Of a DNA stretch of 64,000 nucleotides, positions 36,389-49,785 are shown one piece after another; position 1 is the stretch's first letter, and each line of letters starts with the position of its first letter. The position numbers were made by a program, and so were the translations under genes. The stretch comes from Reticulitermes speratus (Eukaryota > Arthropoda > Insecta > Blattodea > Rhinotermitidae), in assembly GCA_021186555.1 (NCBI GenBank), contig JAJKFL010000005.1:51741635-51805634 (forward strand), in the 5' to 3' direction. A model generated the notes under the pieces. The model worked only from the letters and a program-made list of their open reading frames with translations. It ran no database searches and was not told the origin of the DNA.

Positions 36389-36887
36389 CAACATCTAATG
36401 CACACACAAAACCACTTTTTTGTAGTTTTTTATTATAGATGTTTCACCCCTACACGTGTTTCAATCCTTGGATCATCTTCAGGGAGTTAATAAGCCACTA
36501 ACATTTCAACTGCATGCTAGAAGGTTCTAATAGGCACACTTGTCTCAATATTAAGTTTTAGAAACATCTGAGTTTGTAAATTCATAAAACTGTAAAACTT
36601 ATGATTTTCTTTAAGTTAACGTCACAATTAAAATGTTTAAAATATTTAAAATGACGGCATAGGTCATTTGTGCAAAAATCGTGGTATATTCCTGTGAGCG
36701 TATTGCTTTGCGTGCTATTATTTGGAGTGGTATGTGCTGATTCCATGCTTCTAGCATGCAGTTGAAGTGTTAGTAGCTTATTAACCCCCTGAAGATGATC
36801 CAAGAATTGAAGCACGAATAGGGGTGAAACATCTATAATAAAAAACTACAAAATACTGCTTTTGTGTGTGCATTAGTTGGTGCAAGA
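36389..36887. mobile_element. Inverted-repeat element with hammerhead motifs, inserted in U8
   Basis: Two arms of roughly 100-110 bp (from 36,389 and to 36,887) are reverse complements, both containing the GTTTCACCCCTA / TAGGGGTGAAAC block, around a spacer with a further inner inverted repeat (AACATTTCAACTGCATGCTAG and its complement). Absent from the same place in U1, U2, U3, U5 and U9, so it is a recent insertion. Probably related to Penelope-like elements because of the ribozymes (inference). Confidence 0.65.
36446..36487 (-). ncRNA. Type I hammerhead ribozyme candidate
   Basis: Stem I ACTCC/GGGGT (one wobble), core CTGAAGA, stem II GATC/GATT with CAAG loop, GAAA, self-complementary CACGTG stem III and cleavage site GTA. 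All core positions match the CUGANGA...GAAA consensus. The partner arm at about 36,785-36,830 has GAAG in place of GAAA and is likely dead. Confidence 0.6.
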
Positions 36888-37621
36888 AACGGAATTAGTG
36901 AAAAATGCAATGTGATAGCAATATAAAAAAATTCTCTGTTTTTTAAATTTCGGTTTGGGGGGGGGGGGTTGTGGGGTCTGAAGCCCGGAAGCCCCCCCCC
37001 TTCGGGTGCGCACTTGTACTGTAGTATTTTACACAATTCATAGTAAAAAATGAATGGAACCTGAGGGTGAAAATCTTGCGGGCTATGAGAAAGTGTCGTT
37101 CTGTAAACAGTTCGACAAAGGAGATAATACGTAGTTGCGAAGAACATTTACCAACATAAACCGTGCGATATTCCAGAAGATTTTAATCCTCATAAAATCT
37201 CTTATAAGAATGCAAGAACTTGAGGCATACCAGAGCAGGATTTCAATCTTATTTTCTGACAGCAAAACTGACATGCGATAAATGAAGAAAAAATATAGGG
37301 ACACTTAGGGGAGAATATGGGGTGCGTGTCGAGAGAAGGGGACACAGGGAGAATTTGTGTTGAGGGTGTAAGGGGTAAGTTGCGAGGTCGTGGCGAAATA
37401 TCTTTTGGTGACAGTACGGAATTTCCGATACCAGAACTGAGTCTTGTATGTTTGTGTGTAAGCGTGTGTGTGTGTTAGTCTGTGTGTGTTAGCAGAAAGG
37501 GGAAGGGCTGATCCGGATCACGAAGTCTTGGTACCCTGAACACGGTCATAATTTACTATGTTACGCTTTCTAGAGCAAAGTGATGAAACGTCACCCAGCA
37601 TATGGAATAAGATTTCTGCTG

Positions 37622-37797
37622 GTTTATTCCTTCTTCAGTCTGTCTTACGACAGGGCCGTAGCCTCTTCCTAAGCCAGTTCTCCACAGGGTGCGAACTAGT
37701 GCTTCCATTTTCAATGTACATTATCTTGTCTTTCCCTTAAGGTCATCCAGTAGCTGCTTACTCTTTCTTCCTCTTCTTCCCGTTGCTGGTTAGACTG
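37622..37797 (-). mobile_element. LINE 3' end, distal part of U8
   Basis: Inverted equivalent of U1 10,498-10,665. Confidence 0.6.
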
Positions 37798-39426
37798 AAA
37801 AAAGCTCGAAAACTTACTGGACCTAGATTTCGTCGAAACTGGTACATATTTGAAATCCTTGTTTAAATTTTGTGCATCACACGTCGGGCATACATTATTC
37901 CGTGACGCAGTGCCACATCCCAGAACGACGGAGATGTCACCTAAACCGCTATGCAAGCTTAAAACTAAAAGGTTTCTCATCCATCTAAAAGTATTGGAAA
38001 GGCAAACACTTTGTAAATCGTAAACTTTGTGTACTTTCCACGTTCCTGTCGCCTCAATGTTACGTTTCATGTTCCACACATTATTTGATGAATATATACG
38101 TATTTCATTATTTACGTCACAGCTTCATAATCAGTATCACTTCCCATAAATATAGTGTGCTAGACAGGTATAAATGATACCAAGGAAACTACTGCTTCTA
38201 TGTTTACGATGAAATATTTATAAACACATATATAATAAAATTAAAAATTACTCTGCTGTACGCAGTTAATTAATTAACAGTTTCTGTGTTGTGTAATACC
38301 ATAGGCATTCTCCATGAAATATACTCCAATGAATACTCTCAATACTTTCTTTTGATGAAGACAAAGAAGACAGCATATCTTGTTTTATATAAATCAGAGA
38401 TAATGTTTAAATAAAATTCCACTGACAGGTCACATTCTTGTTTTGCCTTCGATTTATCATTTCACAAAATAATTATTTAACAACGAATTGTACATTTTAA
38501 TCTGAGTAACAGGATGACTGTAAACAGGCCATAAATTAATCAGTAGACACAAATAAATGCTGATGCAACATCGCTTAATAACCATCTACATAATCTTCGT
38601 CTGCAGGGTTCCATTTGAAACAGGCATGGTTCAGTCATACTTGATATGGGCTAGGCAAAACATCGCTTCCACCAATCTGCCTGCACAACGCAACCCCTGA
38701 CTTCTCCGCAACCTGCGTGTCACTCCACATTATTGGAAGTTCCTGTTTCTTCCAAAGCAGCGCTAACATCTTCCATCTTTGCCTACACCCGACCGCATAT
38801 ATCCCTTACCCCACACCTCACCTCGAGCATCACCTCATCGATTCTGTTAAAATTTCTGCTTGTGTGAAATTTATACCCTATTTGATGTGTAAAGAAAGAA
38901 AGACGCCGTCTCTTGCTGTACGGCGCACGACCGCAGACACATCAGCAAACTCTGAAGCTTGGCTGCCGATAGATTTTTAACGCCGTAACGCAGATTACAG
39001 TTTTATTTAATATTTGAGCCTTTTAGTTAGCAAGGCACTACGGAGATGGCCTGGCCTAATATATTTTCTCCTTTCGTGCACACATATAACATGAATCAGG
39101 AGGCGATGTAGTGACTAGGCTGTGCGCTCGAAACGGAGTACATAAATATGTCTAGATCTGCCATCTCCATTAACACTACCATTACCACCGTTACCGTTAT
39201 TACAGCTACTATTACTTATACTGGACCAGACCGTCCCTTGGGCCCACGCAGCCTCCTATACAATGGGTATCGTGTCCCTATCCCGGAGGTAAATCGGCCG
39301 GGATGTAGAGTTGAACACACCCCTCCATCTAGTGCCAGGGTTAAAGAAATAGTAGAGCTATACCTCTACACAACCTCTGAGATTTCATGGCCTGTTGTAG
39401 GGAGTACTTTACCTTTACTACCTCTG

Positions 39427-39452
39427 CTACTACTACTACTACTACTACTACT
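39427..39452 (-). repeat. (CTA)n microsatellite, U8
   Basis: Nine triplets; minus-unit equivalent of the TAG run. Confidence 0.8.
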
Positions 39453-39534
39453 GCTATTTCATTTTGTGTTATAATCAATCAAGCCTCTGAGGGCCTCATT
39501 TATTTATTCCAACAAAATTATCAGTTTCTTTATT

Positions 39535-39925
39535 TTTGTGAAGTATGAAAGCTCTTGAAGTGTGTGGAGACTTCAAAATAGGAGGACAAGTAATTCGTAC
39601 TGTGAAATATGCATATGACCTTGTGCTATTGGCTGAGGAAGAAAAGGTGCTACAGGGAATGATTGATAGACTGAGTGAAATTGGAAGACGCTATCGAATG
39701 GAAATGAATGTGGAGAAAAACTAAGGTAATGAGAATCTCAAAGCAACCATCCACAATAAAAATTATGATAGATCAAAAACAGCCGGATAATGTGAAATAT
39801 TTCAACTATATGGGTAGCATGATAACAAATGACTCAATACATACATGTGAAATTAAGTGTAAATCCAGATTTGCTATGTCACATGCAGCGTTCAAGAAGA
39901 AAAAGACTCTTTTCACCAGCAAATG
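39535..39925 (+). mobile_element. LINE RT fragment, U8
   Basis: Sense on + because U8 is inverted. VKYAYDLVLLAEEE shows the first catalytic Asp of YADD replaced by Tyr; a frameshift follows at about 39,718. Confidence 0.7.
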
Positions 39926-42283
39926 ACAAATACTACACTTTCTCAAACTTTCGGTCCCTCCCGCTTTGTACACGATCAATCCAGTTACAGGTTGTATCGA
40001 GACCGGACGACCCGAATAAATTCTTACATGTTTTTCCTCAGTGCGCGAAGACGAATTCTGGAATACGAGATTGAAGTTCCCACGACCGTAATTAAGAAGA
40101 ATGCCATGTTCTTTCACAGAATTTATTGACATTCCTCCGAAACGTCAGTCATTTATGTACCAGAATACACGGCGTCAAGTCCCATAATACAGTAATCTTA
40201 TTACTCTAGAAATCTTCATTCCCGATTCATTATTCAGAACCTTTCTCCCCTGGACACTATACAAGTGCAGTAACGAATGTCGTTAAACAAAGTAACTTCT
40301 ACTTGGGATTTAGTACTTGCTGGCTCACATCATAATGGGAGCGTTCGCTGTCTGTCTTGTTGACTTTTCTGTCGCTTGATTCAAAAGTGAATGCTTGAGG
40401 CTGGAGAAGTAACATCTTGCAGTGTGATGCGGTGGGATGTTTACTGAGCCAGATGTCCTTACGGCGTGCAACCTTGTGCTCATTAGTGAACTGCGTTATC
40501 GCATTACTGTTACAGAAATCAAACTGAAGGCTGCTATCTGACTGACACTCAAAAACGAAGAAACAGGACGGGCAATTTCAATACAGCATGCTTAAAAATG
40601 TATTTTATGCTTTCAGGCGCTATCGCGTACGTCGCGAAAAGCAATTCTTGGCTTCGTCCTATCCTTCCGTCTTCATGTATCAGTTCAGCTCCCACTGGTC
40701 GGATATTCCTGAGAATTGATTTTGTGAAAGTCTATGAACATTTTTCGATTAAGTCCAAACTTAGTTAACACTGGGAACAAATATCGGGCACTTTACATGT
40801 AGACCTAAAAACGTTTGTATTTTAACAGCAACATAACTTTGGGTAGCAATATTAAGTCAAAGCATTGCTATAATTCCGTGGCAATGCTTTCAGTACGTAT
40901 ATTTCTTACAGCGATATATGTAGGTCAGCGATACAAAGAGAACACATTTGTGAGTTTCCATGACAACAGTGTTAAAGAGACGAAGAAGTAATTGTTACTG
41001 GCGACAATGCTGCAAACTGTACTTTAGATTGTTGATAATGACATAGCTCTACAACACAGAAATCTAATTTTTCATTTTCCGTGTCAACAATGTTTATGAG
41101 AAAGCTCCAAAGCCTTAGGTTTTACGTATATTACCTACCTTGTTAATAATCAGTTAGTCATAAATATAAGGCTTATCTAAACAATAATGAAATTGTAACG
41201 TTATGACGTCCAAATTTGGTTCACAAGTCACACACTGTTATTGGACAGAATAACATATTTCGGTTAATGAATTACATAAAGCAACTAAAACACGCAGTCA
41301 TAAAGTGAGACAAATGAAATGTGAACAAATAACCAATATGTGTTTGTGTGTATCTTTGTCTGCTCTCTTAGACTTGTACTAACTCCAATCTGCTGAACAT
41401 ATTTACATAATTGGGATTGTCAGGTGTGATGTGACGTCATATAATATACTAGTAAGTCCTGACGCTTAGGAGGAACCTGTAGTCTACGTTCTCAGAGTAT
41501 CATACCCTGACGATGGAGGCAGCAGTTTCCTGCGAAACATTATCCTACCTACCAAACTGACGGCGTCATATTCTCGAAGATCGAAATCTTAAAATGTTTT
41601 GACATAAAACTTGACAATGCAAAAGCACATATCATAACGAAATGTCTCATATTAACCTTATTAGGGATGGAGGATAAAATTGGAGGGACAAATAATATAC
41701 TTGAGTAAGACCATGAATGCATACAAAATAGATGACTCCGCTCGGAACAAAGAGGCTTAGATAACAGGATAATATTAAAAAGGTGTGTATATGATAAGTT
41801 ACATATAAATGACTATAATCAATGAGGGTTCCATAAAAGTGGGAAATATTTGACGAAATATGAAAATATAATTTTTCACTAAAGGCAGTGTGTTACGTTA
41901 TATTTATATACCATCTACAGGCCTCCAAACACTATGGAAATTCACCCAAATCCCTTCTGCTACTGCATTTCGTAACAGGAAAAGCAATTCACGTTTGTAA
42001 TAAGCACAAAACTCGTATACACAAATTGTCATAAAAGTGCTCAGATCAGTGAAGCTTCATTCACAGTACGGTACGAAGTTTAGTCTTCATATGGCCGTCA
42101 TCTGGGAGATCACAACTAGATTACACAGGAAATAGCATTTCCCTCTGTTTGTGTATTATATAAAACGGTAACAGATATTCGTAATGAGCAAATTTATTTC
42201 AATTTATGTATTTCGTTTTAATCATGAAAAATATTCTTTATATTTATATCAATAATTATTATTTTGTTTATTTAATATTAAGA

Positions 42284-42533
42284 TAGCCGATCCCAGAGGC
42301 CGTGCGGTCTAAGACGTGTGTCTACGGCCGCTCGCTTGATAGGATTGTGGGTTCCAATCCCGCCTAGGCATGGATGTCCTTCTCTTGTTAGTGTTGTGTG
42401 TTGTCAGGTAGAGGTCTCTGCGACGGGCTGGTCACTCGTCCAGACGAGTCCTACCGAGTGTGGTGTGTCTAAATTTTTATCGAGAAACCTCGAAAACTGA
42501 GAAGGCCTAGGCGCCCTAGGGGCTGTTGAGACA
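42284..42533 (+). mobile_element. tRNA-derived SINE, U8
   Basis: Inverted-unit copy of the U1 SINE. The B box has one change (GGGTTCCAATCCC at 42,349-42,361). U5 lacks it through deletion. Confidence 0.7.
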
Positions 42534-43203
42534 TAGGAAAAAAAATAGTAAGATAAGGAATTCCAATCTGAATGGTAGCAAGAATGAAATGAAAATCTTT
42601 TGTAAGTATAATTTTCACTCATTTCAAATGGTTCATTACGATATACAGAGTGACGCACTACAGAACTCTTTCGTGACCTCAAAGTATCACAAAGTCGCCA
42701 TATTTGTAAGTCGTTTGGAGTACTGTTCTATGTAGACTGGTAAGTTTATGGTTTCCAAATTACGACTCCCCGAACATGCTTGTAGAAGCCAGCAGGCCTA
42801 GAATAGTTCGGTGTTTATCCTATACTTACTCAGTGCCATATACAGAAAACCCCGAAGTTTCAAACTGACACGGCGTAACACTGCTGATAACCTGCATCTG
42901 CATCGACGTAACGTTATATTAGTTGAAATAACTTTGCATTTAATTGCCCTAAAAGCATCAGATGAGCTCAAAGTCTTGGTTACGCCATAGTTAATTTAAT
43001 ATATTATGAAACCTTGGCGGTTAATTATTTTCTGTGACCCCAAAAATATCTAAAAATTTCAGGTCTCGATGAATGTGACGCTTTGTTACTGGGTTACTGA
43101 TTTCCAGTGTTTCGAAGGCAGTAGTTTCTTTCGAAACGTCGAGAAACACCGAAACAACGACACAAAGACCACCACTAAAATCTCAAATTTCCCAAATCAC
43201 ATA

Positions 43204-43209
43204 TTTATT
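43204..43209 (-). terminator. Poly(A) signal of PGRP copy 4
   Basis: AATAAA on the minus strand, about 240 nt after the stop, homologous to the copy 1 signal. Confidence 0.55.
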
Positions 43210-43450
43210 TCACCATAATATTTTCATTTTCTGTTTACAAAAGAAATGCCTTAAGCAAACACAGAAACCTACCTTTAAAAACAAGAGTTTTAGAACAAAT
43301 GGTTTTATCAGTTTTAATATTTCTATTAACTAGACTGAAGGCCTAAGTATAAGTAAGATATTACTATCATTGCAGATTACATGTGAAGTCCATATTTAAC
43401 AATTGCGCATGGTCGTTGCGCATAAATTGTCGTCAGTCAGTCAGGATCTA

Positions 43451-46400
43451 TCATTTATTGCGTCCGGCAGTCCAGCGTGGCCATGTCGTGATCACTTGAT
43501 ACAGCTTGTTGCCTGGACAACTTGTCGCTCCACCCTGGCGATGGCCCTTCAGACGATAGTTCGATCTAATCTTATTCTTTTCAACTCCGCACCGAATGAG
43601 CTGCCGGACAGCGTTCAGGGCTGCTTGGTTTGGTAGACGAGCTGCAGAAATATTGAAGTGCGAAATTAACAACATTGCATAATAGTCGTTCTCAAATCTT
43701 GGCACTGTTATATCAGATGGTTCTGATGACGGTAATGGTGAGAAAATGACAGGCGAGAACAATAATGGTGCAGTAAATTTATTCCTTAATCTGGGGGTCT
43801 ACCCTGTGATTGAAATCGTACATAAGCCGTGAGAAGTATTAATAGTAATATAGCGGGTCCGACGCCCGTCATCGACCCTGTAAATTTGACCCTTACCTTC
43901 GCTGTACCATGGCTCCAGTGGGTAGTCATTTCCATCCCAGAACAGTCCACGTTGCATTAGTGTTAAAAGCAATGACACTGGCATATGTCTCTCCACCAAA
44001 CCCTGTACAATAAATTTAACACGATGCAACCCGCTTTGCGAAATATAATTAAATAAACAACACAATACTTTCAGTTCAGCACAACTTACATTTGATATCT
44101 AATATCTACTAAATACACAACGTGTTTCGATGTTAGGACCATCATCATGTGTGCCATATAAGGCTCAGTAAAAGGTAAAAATTGTAATCTTTGTGAGATG
44201 TCACAAATATCAAACAATATGCGAGTAACTGTTACAATAAAATATTGTAACTTGTATTTGTCACGGTGGTAGCTCACACGAAGTAGGGGGTGTGCCAATG
44301 CTGTACCTTGTCTTGCACGTGTATTAGAACGTGAATGTAGTGCACTGTAATGTAACGTAAGGCACTGTAGTGTAATGTAAGTCACTGTAATGTAATGTAA
44401 GGCACTGTAGTGTAATGTAAAGCACTGTTTAACACACTATTAGCGACAGTGAAGTCTACAGGTACCATAATGTTTGACCCTTGTGGTCACAAGGAGCCAA
44501 ACAGGCAGGAGAGCCGTGAACTCAGCAGCAAACAATGCACGTGTCTGTACTGCTCAAACGTTACATGGCGACTGGCTAGCCAGTCTCACAAACAAATGAA
44601 ACATGGCGCCACAGCGCTGCCAACATTGGACGGCGGAATCAGTACACATATTTTGGAACGTAATCTGACGTTACAAAAAAATTTTGAATTAAGAACATAA
44701 AATTTAAAATTTTTTTAAAAATTTAAAAACCTTATATAAACTATAACATAGCAAAACAATCAGTTTCAGATAGCGATTTTTAGAAAAGCATAGCTCATGG
44801 CATGCTTATGAACATAAAACGGCCGCAGTTCGTTATTTGTTAATAGGCTTGAAACGAATTTTTTGAATACATTAGAGAAAGAAAAAGATGTAAACATGTA
44901 ACGTCACATTACGTTAAATGTTGGCAGCGCTTTAGCGCCATGTTTCATTTGTTTGTGAGACTGGCTAGCCAGTCGCCAAGTGACGTTTGAGCAGTACAGA
45001 CACGTGGATTTTTAGCTGCTGAGTTCACGGCTCTCCTGCCTGTTTGGCTCTTTGTGACCACAAGGGTCGAATATTATGTTGCCTGTGGACTTCACTGTCG
45101 CTAATATTGTGTTAAACAGTGCCTTACATTACATACAGTGCCTTACGTTACATTACAGTGCCTTACATTACATTACAGTGCCTTACATTACACTACAGTG
45201 CCTTACATTACACTACAGTGCACTACATTCACGTTCTAATACACGTGCAAGACAAGGTACAGCATTGGCACACCCCCTACTTCGTGTGAGCTACCACCAT
45301 GACAAATACAAGTTACAATATTTTATTGTAACATTTACTCGCATATTGTTTGATATTTGTGACATCTCACAAAGATTACAATTTTTACCTTTTACTGAGC
45401 CTTATATGGCACACGTGATGATGGTCCTAACACCGAAACACGTTGTGTATTTAGTGGATATTAGATATTAAATGTAAGTTGTCCTGAACTGAACGTATTG
45501 TGTTGTTTGAATCCCTATACACACCTCGCCTGTCTCCCATATGTGCTACATGCCCCGCCCATCTAATTCTAGATTTGATCACCCGAATAATATTTGGTGA
45601 GGAGTAAAAGCCATAAAGCTCCTCGATATGTTGTCTTCTCCACTCCCCTGCGATCTTGTCCCTCTTAGGCCCAAATATCTTCCTCAGCACCTTGTTTTCA
45701 GACAAACTCAGCCTATGCTGGAACTCTCAAATATTTTTATTAAATTTAAACATGGCAGCAAGCCTACCTGTGAAGTCCCCTATGATGCAGATGCCGATGC
45801 TTTTCGAGTTATAAGCAGGCTCATGAGCACCAAAGTTATCCCAGCCACGCCCCTCATACACGTTGCCGTCTTCCCCAACCACAAAGTTGTACCCAATGTC
45901 GTTCCATCCTTGCGTATCTAAGTGGTGGTTCTGATAAGAGCGGACGATGGCCGCGCACCTAGACTCAGTCGTGCAGTATGATTTGCCGCCTCCGTGGTGA
46001 ATGACAGCGTAAGGCACTGGGGGCGACGGCAATCTTGATGGCGTACCCTTTGGGGGTCTTGCTCCCCACTGGCTTCTGCTGATTATTCTAGGACATGCTG
46101 TTAAATTAAAATGCCTTATTGTTTTAAGTGTATTCATTATGTACCGTGCACTAAATTATAATTTATTTAATACAACATAAAAAATCTACACTACTTAATG
46201 TGGAAGCTATTATTCCCAACGTAAAAATCGGTGAGGTAGGCGGTGTATTACACAGAGTCAAGTAGGAGGTGAATATCCTACATACAATAAAAAGAAGAAG
46301 GACTAACTCGATTTGTTACATCTTGCGTAGGAACTTCCTGTTAAAACACGTTATGGAAGGAAAGATAGAAGGAAGAATAGAAGTGACGGGAAGACGAGGA

Positions 46401-47155
46401 AGAAGAAGTAAGCAGCTTCTGGATGACCTTAAGGAAGAGAGAAGATACTGGAAACTGAAAGAAGAAGCACTATATCGGACCCTGTAGAGAACTCGCATTG
46501 GAAGTGGCTACAGACCTGTCGTAAGACAGACAAAATTATGAATGAAGTAGGTGTTCGTAGTGAGATTCGAACTTTGTATTTACAAAACAAGGTCTGGAGC
46601 GTTGCCGGTACAAAACCCAGTTCAATATTATTCAGTTCCATTTGCAGTTTGTAGTCAGGTCGTTAGATTACCCTTTAAATTAATATTTCTACGACACTGT
46701 TCTTTGTGAATCAAGAGCGATTGTACCTCTAATTTAATTTGTAAATATAAAAATTATTACATAATTATATAATAATTAATAATAATAACACAACTATTAC
46801 TTAAATTATTATGTTTTTTAATTTTTTTAAATTCTTAGAAAAATACATGTAAAGTTCCAATTGCTAGAAATATGCCCAGCTTCTTAACAACCTTAAAAGT
46901 CTTCTGGTTGTTCAACAACACTTGTATACTATTTTGTACTTCTTGTTGCAAATGTATGTAACAAACATCACAATCCTGTCTTATTACTGTCTGTTTTCTT
47001 TGTAGTCGACTACAAAGATTTCCCAGAAAAATGGGCTAAGTGTTTTTAAATGAAAGAAGTTCGTATTAACATACAAGTATATTTGTACTCTTACCTGCAT
47101 TTCCGATGACAAACAAGTTTCCAAGTAACAAAAGTACACACAAGCTTGACACCAT
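43451..47155 (-). CDS. PGRP-S: Secreted short peptidoglycan recognition protein, copy 4 (intact, 3 coding exons, inverted unit)
   Basis: Minus-strand paralogue of copy 1. Exons: 47,155-47,095, 46,097-45,768 and 43,641-43,451; lengths 61, 330 and 191 nt are identical to copy 1, all junctions phase 1, total 193 residues. The signal peptide is identical in sequence to that of copy 1. All amidase residues (His54, Tyr90, His164, Thr170, Cys172) and the DAP-type signature (Gly84-Trp85, Arg104) are kept. I count about 20 residue differences from copy 1, a cluster of them at 58-67 just after the HisHis motif. The exon 2 donor is GTAGG. Intron 2 is about 2.1 kb and contains a 1.46-kb foldback element plus a short segment shared only with copy 3. 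TATA at 47,958-47,951, 5'UTR donor GTAAGT after 47,847, acceptor before 47,208. A poly(A) signal lies at 43,209-43,204. Predicted functional. Confidence 0.9.
44055..45510. mobile_element. Foldback element in intron 2 of PGRP copy 4
   Basis: Left arm 44,055-44,627 and right arm 45,510-44,928 are near-perfect reverse complements (about 570 bp), around an AT-rich 300-bp centre. The other PGRP introns contain only one arm (for example U1 3,449-3,905), so they lost the rest or copy 4 gained it. Each arm carries a hammerhead-like GATGATGG...GAAACACG segment and a 20-22-bp CAGTGCCTTACATTA repeat. Confidence 0.7.
45112..45232 (+). repeat. About 20-22-bp minisatellite (CAGTGCCTTACATTA type)
   Basis: About five tandem copies in the right arm of the foldback; the left arm (44,340-44,425) has fewer, and U1 3,728-3,775 has two. 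Confidence 0.7.
45480..45728 (-). mobile_element. Non-LTR remnant, intron 2 of copy 4
   Basis: Same insertion on the minus strand, open for about 84 codons. It borders the right arm of the foldback element. Confidence 0.65.
46249..46545 (+). mobile_element. RTE-type LINE 3' fragment in intron 1 of PGRP copy 4
   Basis: Minus-unit copy of the intron 1 LINE (so sense on +). About 70 codons are open with EGKIEGRIEVTGRRGRRSKQ readable. Confidence 0.65.
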
Positions 47156-47950
47156 GTTGGAGGTCCAAGATCAGAAGCGTTTCCCACCTTATTTGTCCGG
47201 CTTTTCACCTGCAGATTAATCCGTCCATTTGTATTGAACTGTCCACATAAATATTTAACATAATTCGCGACGATATCAAAGAATTAATTGTTTATAACAT
47301 GTAACATGTCACGTGAATTTGTGACTAACTTCCTTCAGATGAAACTAACCTCAAATAAAACAAAGTTCCCTGCGCTCAATTAAGCACCACATAATGACGG
47401 TGTATAGGAGAGTGAAGTTGTGCCCGTGGCTACACACATTTTCACATCTGTATTACATGAAAGTGGAGATAATGAATTTATTATACATTTATAGATTTGA
47501 TTTTATTCTCCATAACCATTTCATTTTTTGACCCAAAATAAAAGTAAGACTTAGACTATTTGACCCTTCGAAATGGGATCGATAGATTGTCCGAAACGTC
47601 GTTAAAGATTTTCCATTCTACGCCGCGTAATATCCCAGACGAGCGCATATCAGAAAATTTATAAATGAAAATTACGCACAGTATATTATTCTACTACGTA
47701 TCTTCGAAATTTAGAAACTAAATGAAACAATAAAATCAACTGGTCACTTCAAACCATGCAGTGTGATCACGTTAGCTGATGCCTGTATAGCACGTAGCAA
47801 GGTAAGACAGACACAGGAAGTGTGCACGCCTGTATAACCCACTTACCGTCACCAGTCGCAGTATGCAGAGCAATTAAGTTGAGACGATCAGAGCCTCCTT
47901 ACGTACAGCCAAACTGTGCAAATGAGGACCCGGAGTAAAGTTTCAACGTG

Positions 47951-47958
47951 CTTATATA
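47951..47958 (-). promoter_or_regulatory. TATA box of PGRP copy 4
   Basis: TATATAAG on the minus strand, donor GACG/GTAAGT after 47,847, acceptor CTGCAG before 47,208, then ATG at 47,155. Confidence 0.6.
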
Positions 47959-49604
47959 CAAGCAAAAGTCATAACAAATGTGTACTGAGAAGGGAAGTAT
48001 TACTTGATAGATAACAAATTTTGTACGAAAGAAATAATTTAACCTGTCTGATACAAGGCTACTGGAAAAGTGTTAAAAAACATTAACAATGTAATTGTTC
48101 CATTGTCCTCGTACCAGTTTACATATGATAAGTAAGATATATGTATATGTATTTAAGTGTAAACGTATAAAGAAAAAAAAACACACGAGTGAAATGTAAC
48201 TTAGCAGTATAAGCATATAGACCTATATGGTATTAAAGTATCTGAGAAGTCTCAAAATAATAGATAAATATGTATGCTTAGGGTTTAGTCAGATATAAAT
48301 CTAACTGGCGCCATTCAGGGCCACTGGCTGAAAAAATCCAATCACTGAAAAGAATGTAGCCTTGCTGTAGACACATAACTTCGTGCGTCTCACACGTGAA
48401 TCCAGAGTTCACGTAACTATCAACGTTCCACACGACGACACATCTACGTCACAACAAATTCAGTGTTTATAAATACGTAATTTCTACATCTTAGGACCAT
48501 TTGCTACCGGTCACTTTGTCGCTCAACTTCGAACCTAAGACTGCCCAGCACAGACAACATGCGACTTATACAGTAATGTGATCTATGTGATTAAGTTTGA
48601 ATAGGCGGTATTGCAGCAGCTGCGTACCTAGAGTTTATCCTTGGGGGGTGGGGGCGGCTGGGCTGATCATGATGCTATATGAAATTTGTTTGATTTTAAA
48701 AATTATGTTATAAAATCATGTTGTAAGTACAACATAACACTGTTTGTAACTGCATTTATATACATACAAATATAACTACATGTTACGTGACTCAATCACA
48801 GTGTCCTATCTTCTTGTTTTTTTTATTATTGTATTAATTTATTTTTCAAAATTCTAACATACTATTTATCAGCTGATTTCGGTTGAAGAGGACATCACGT
48901 AACACTTTTAATATCATAATATCTACAAAGTCTGTGTTTTTTAAATTTCGGTTTGGGGGGGTTTTGGGGGGTCTGAAACCCGGTAGCCCCCCCCCTTGGG
49001 TGCGCACTTGTACTGCAGTATTTTATGCAATTCATAGTACAAAAATGAATGGAACCTGAGTGTTAAAATCTTGCGGGGTATGAGAGGGTGTCGTTCTGTA
49101 AACAGTTCGACAAAGGAGACACTATGTAGTTGCGAAGAACATTTACCAACATAAACCGTGCCATATCACAGAAGATTTTAATCCTCATAAAATCTCTTAT
49201 AAGAATGCAAGAACTTGAGGCATACCAGAGCAGGATTTCAATCTTATTTTCTGACAGCAAAAGTGACATGCGATAAATGAAGTAAAAATATAGGGACACT
49301 TAGGGAGAGAATATGGGGTGCGTGTAAAGAGAAGGGGACACAGGGATAGTTAGGGATGAGGGGGTAAGGGGTGAGTTGCTAGGACGTGGGGACAGTACGG
49401 AATTTCCGATACCTGAACTCAGTCTTGTATGTTCATGTGTTATCGTGTGTGTGTGTTAGTCTGTGTGTGTTAGCAGAAAGGGGAAGGGATGATCCGGATC
49501 ACGAAGTCTTGGTACCCTGGACACGGTCATAATTTTCTATGTTATGTTTTCTAGAGCAAAGTGATGAAACGTCACCCAGCATATGGAATAAGATTGCTGC
49601 TTGT

Positions 49605-49785
49605 TCATTCATTCTGCAGTCTGTCTTACGACAGGGCCGTAGCATCTTCCTAAGCCAGTTCTCCACAGGGTGCGATCTAGTGCTTCCTTTTAGAATTTAC
49701 AGTATCTTATCTTTTCCTTAAGGTTATGCAGTAGCTGCTTACGCCTTCTTCCTCGTCTTCCCGTTGCTGGTTAGACTAAAAACAA
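49605..49785 (-). mobile_element. LINE 3' end, distal part of U9
   Basis: Inverted equivalent of U1 10,498-10,665, with ATTCATTC tail at 49,604-49,611. Confidence 0.6.

Larger units (their letters stand above)
36221..48800 (-). repeat. Array unit U8 (complete, minus strand, 12.6 kb)
   Basis: Full unit in reverse orientation: promoter near 47,958, PGRP copy 4, SINE at 42,284-42,533, non-coding block about 42,280-39,930, LINE RT fragment, (CTA)n, conserved non-coding block 38,990-37,800, LINE 3' end, AC/GT-rich block. Longer than U1 because of a foldback element in intron 2 and a hammerhead-bearing inverted-repeat element at 36,389-36,887. It has only one copy of the block that U1 carries twice (5,709-6,045 and 6,256-6,605). 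Confidence 0.85.
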
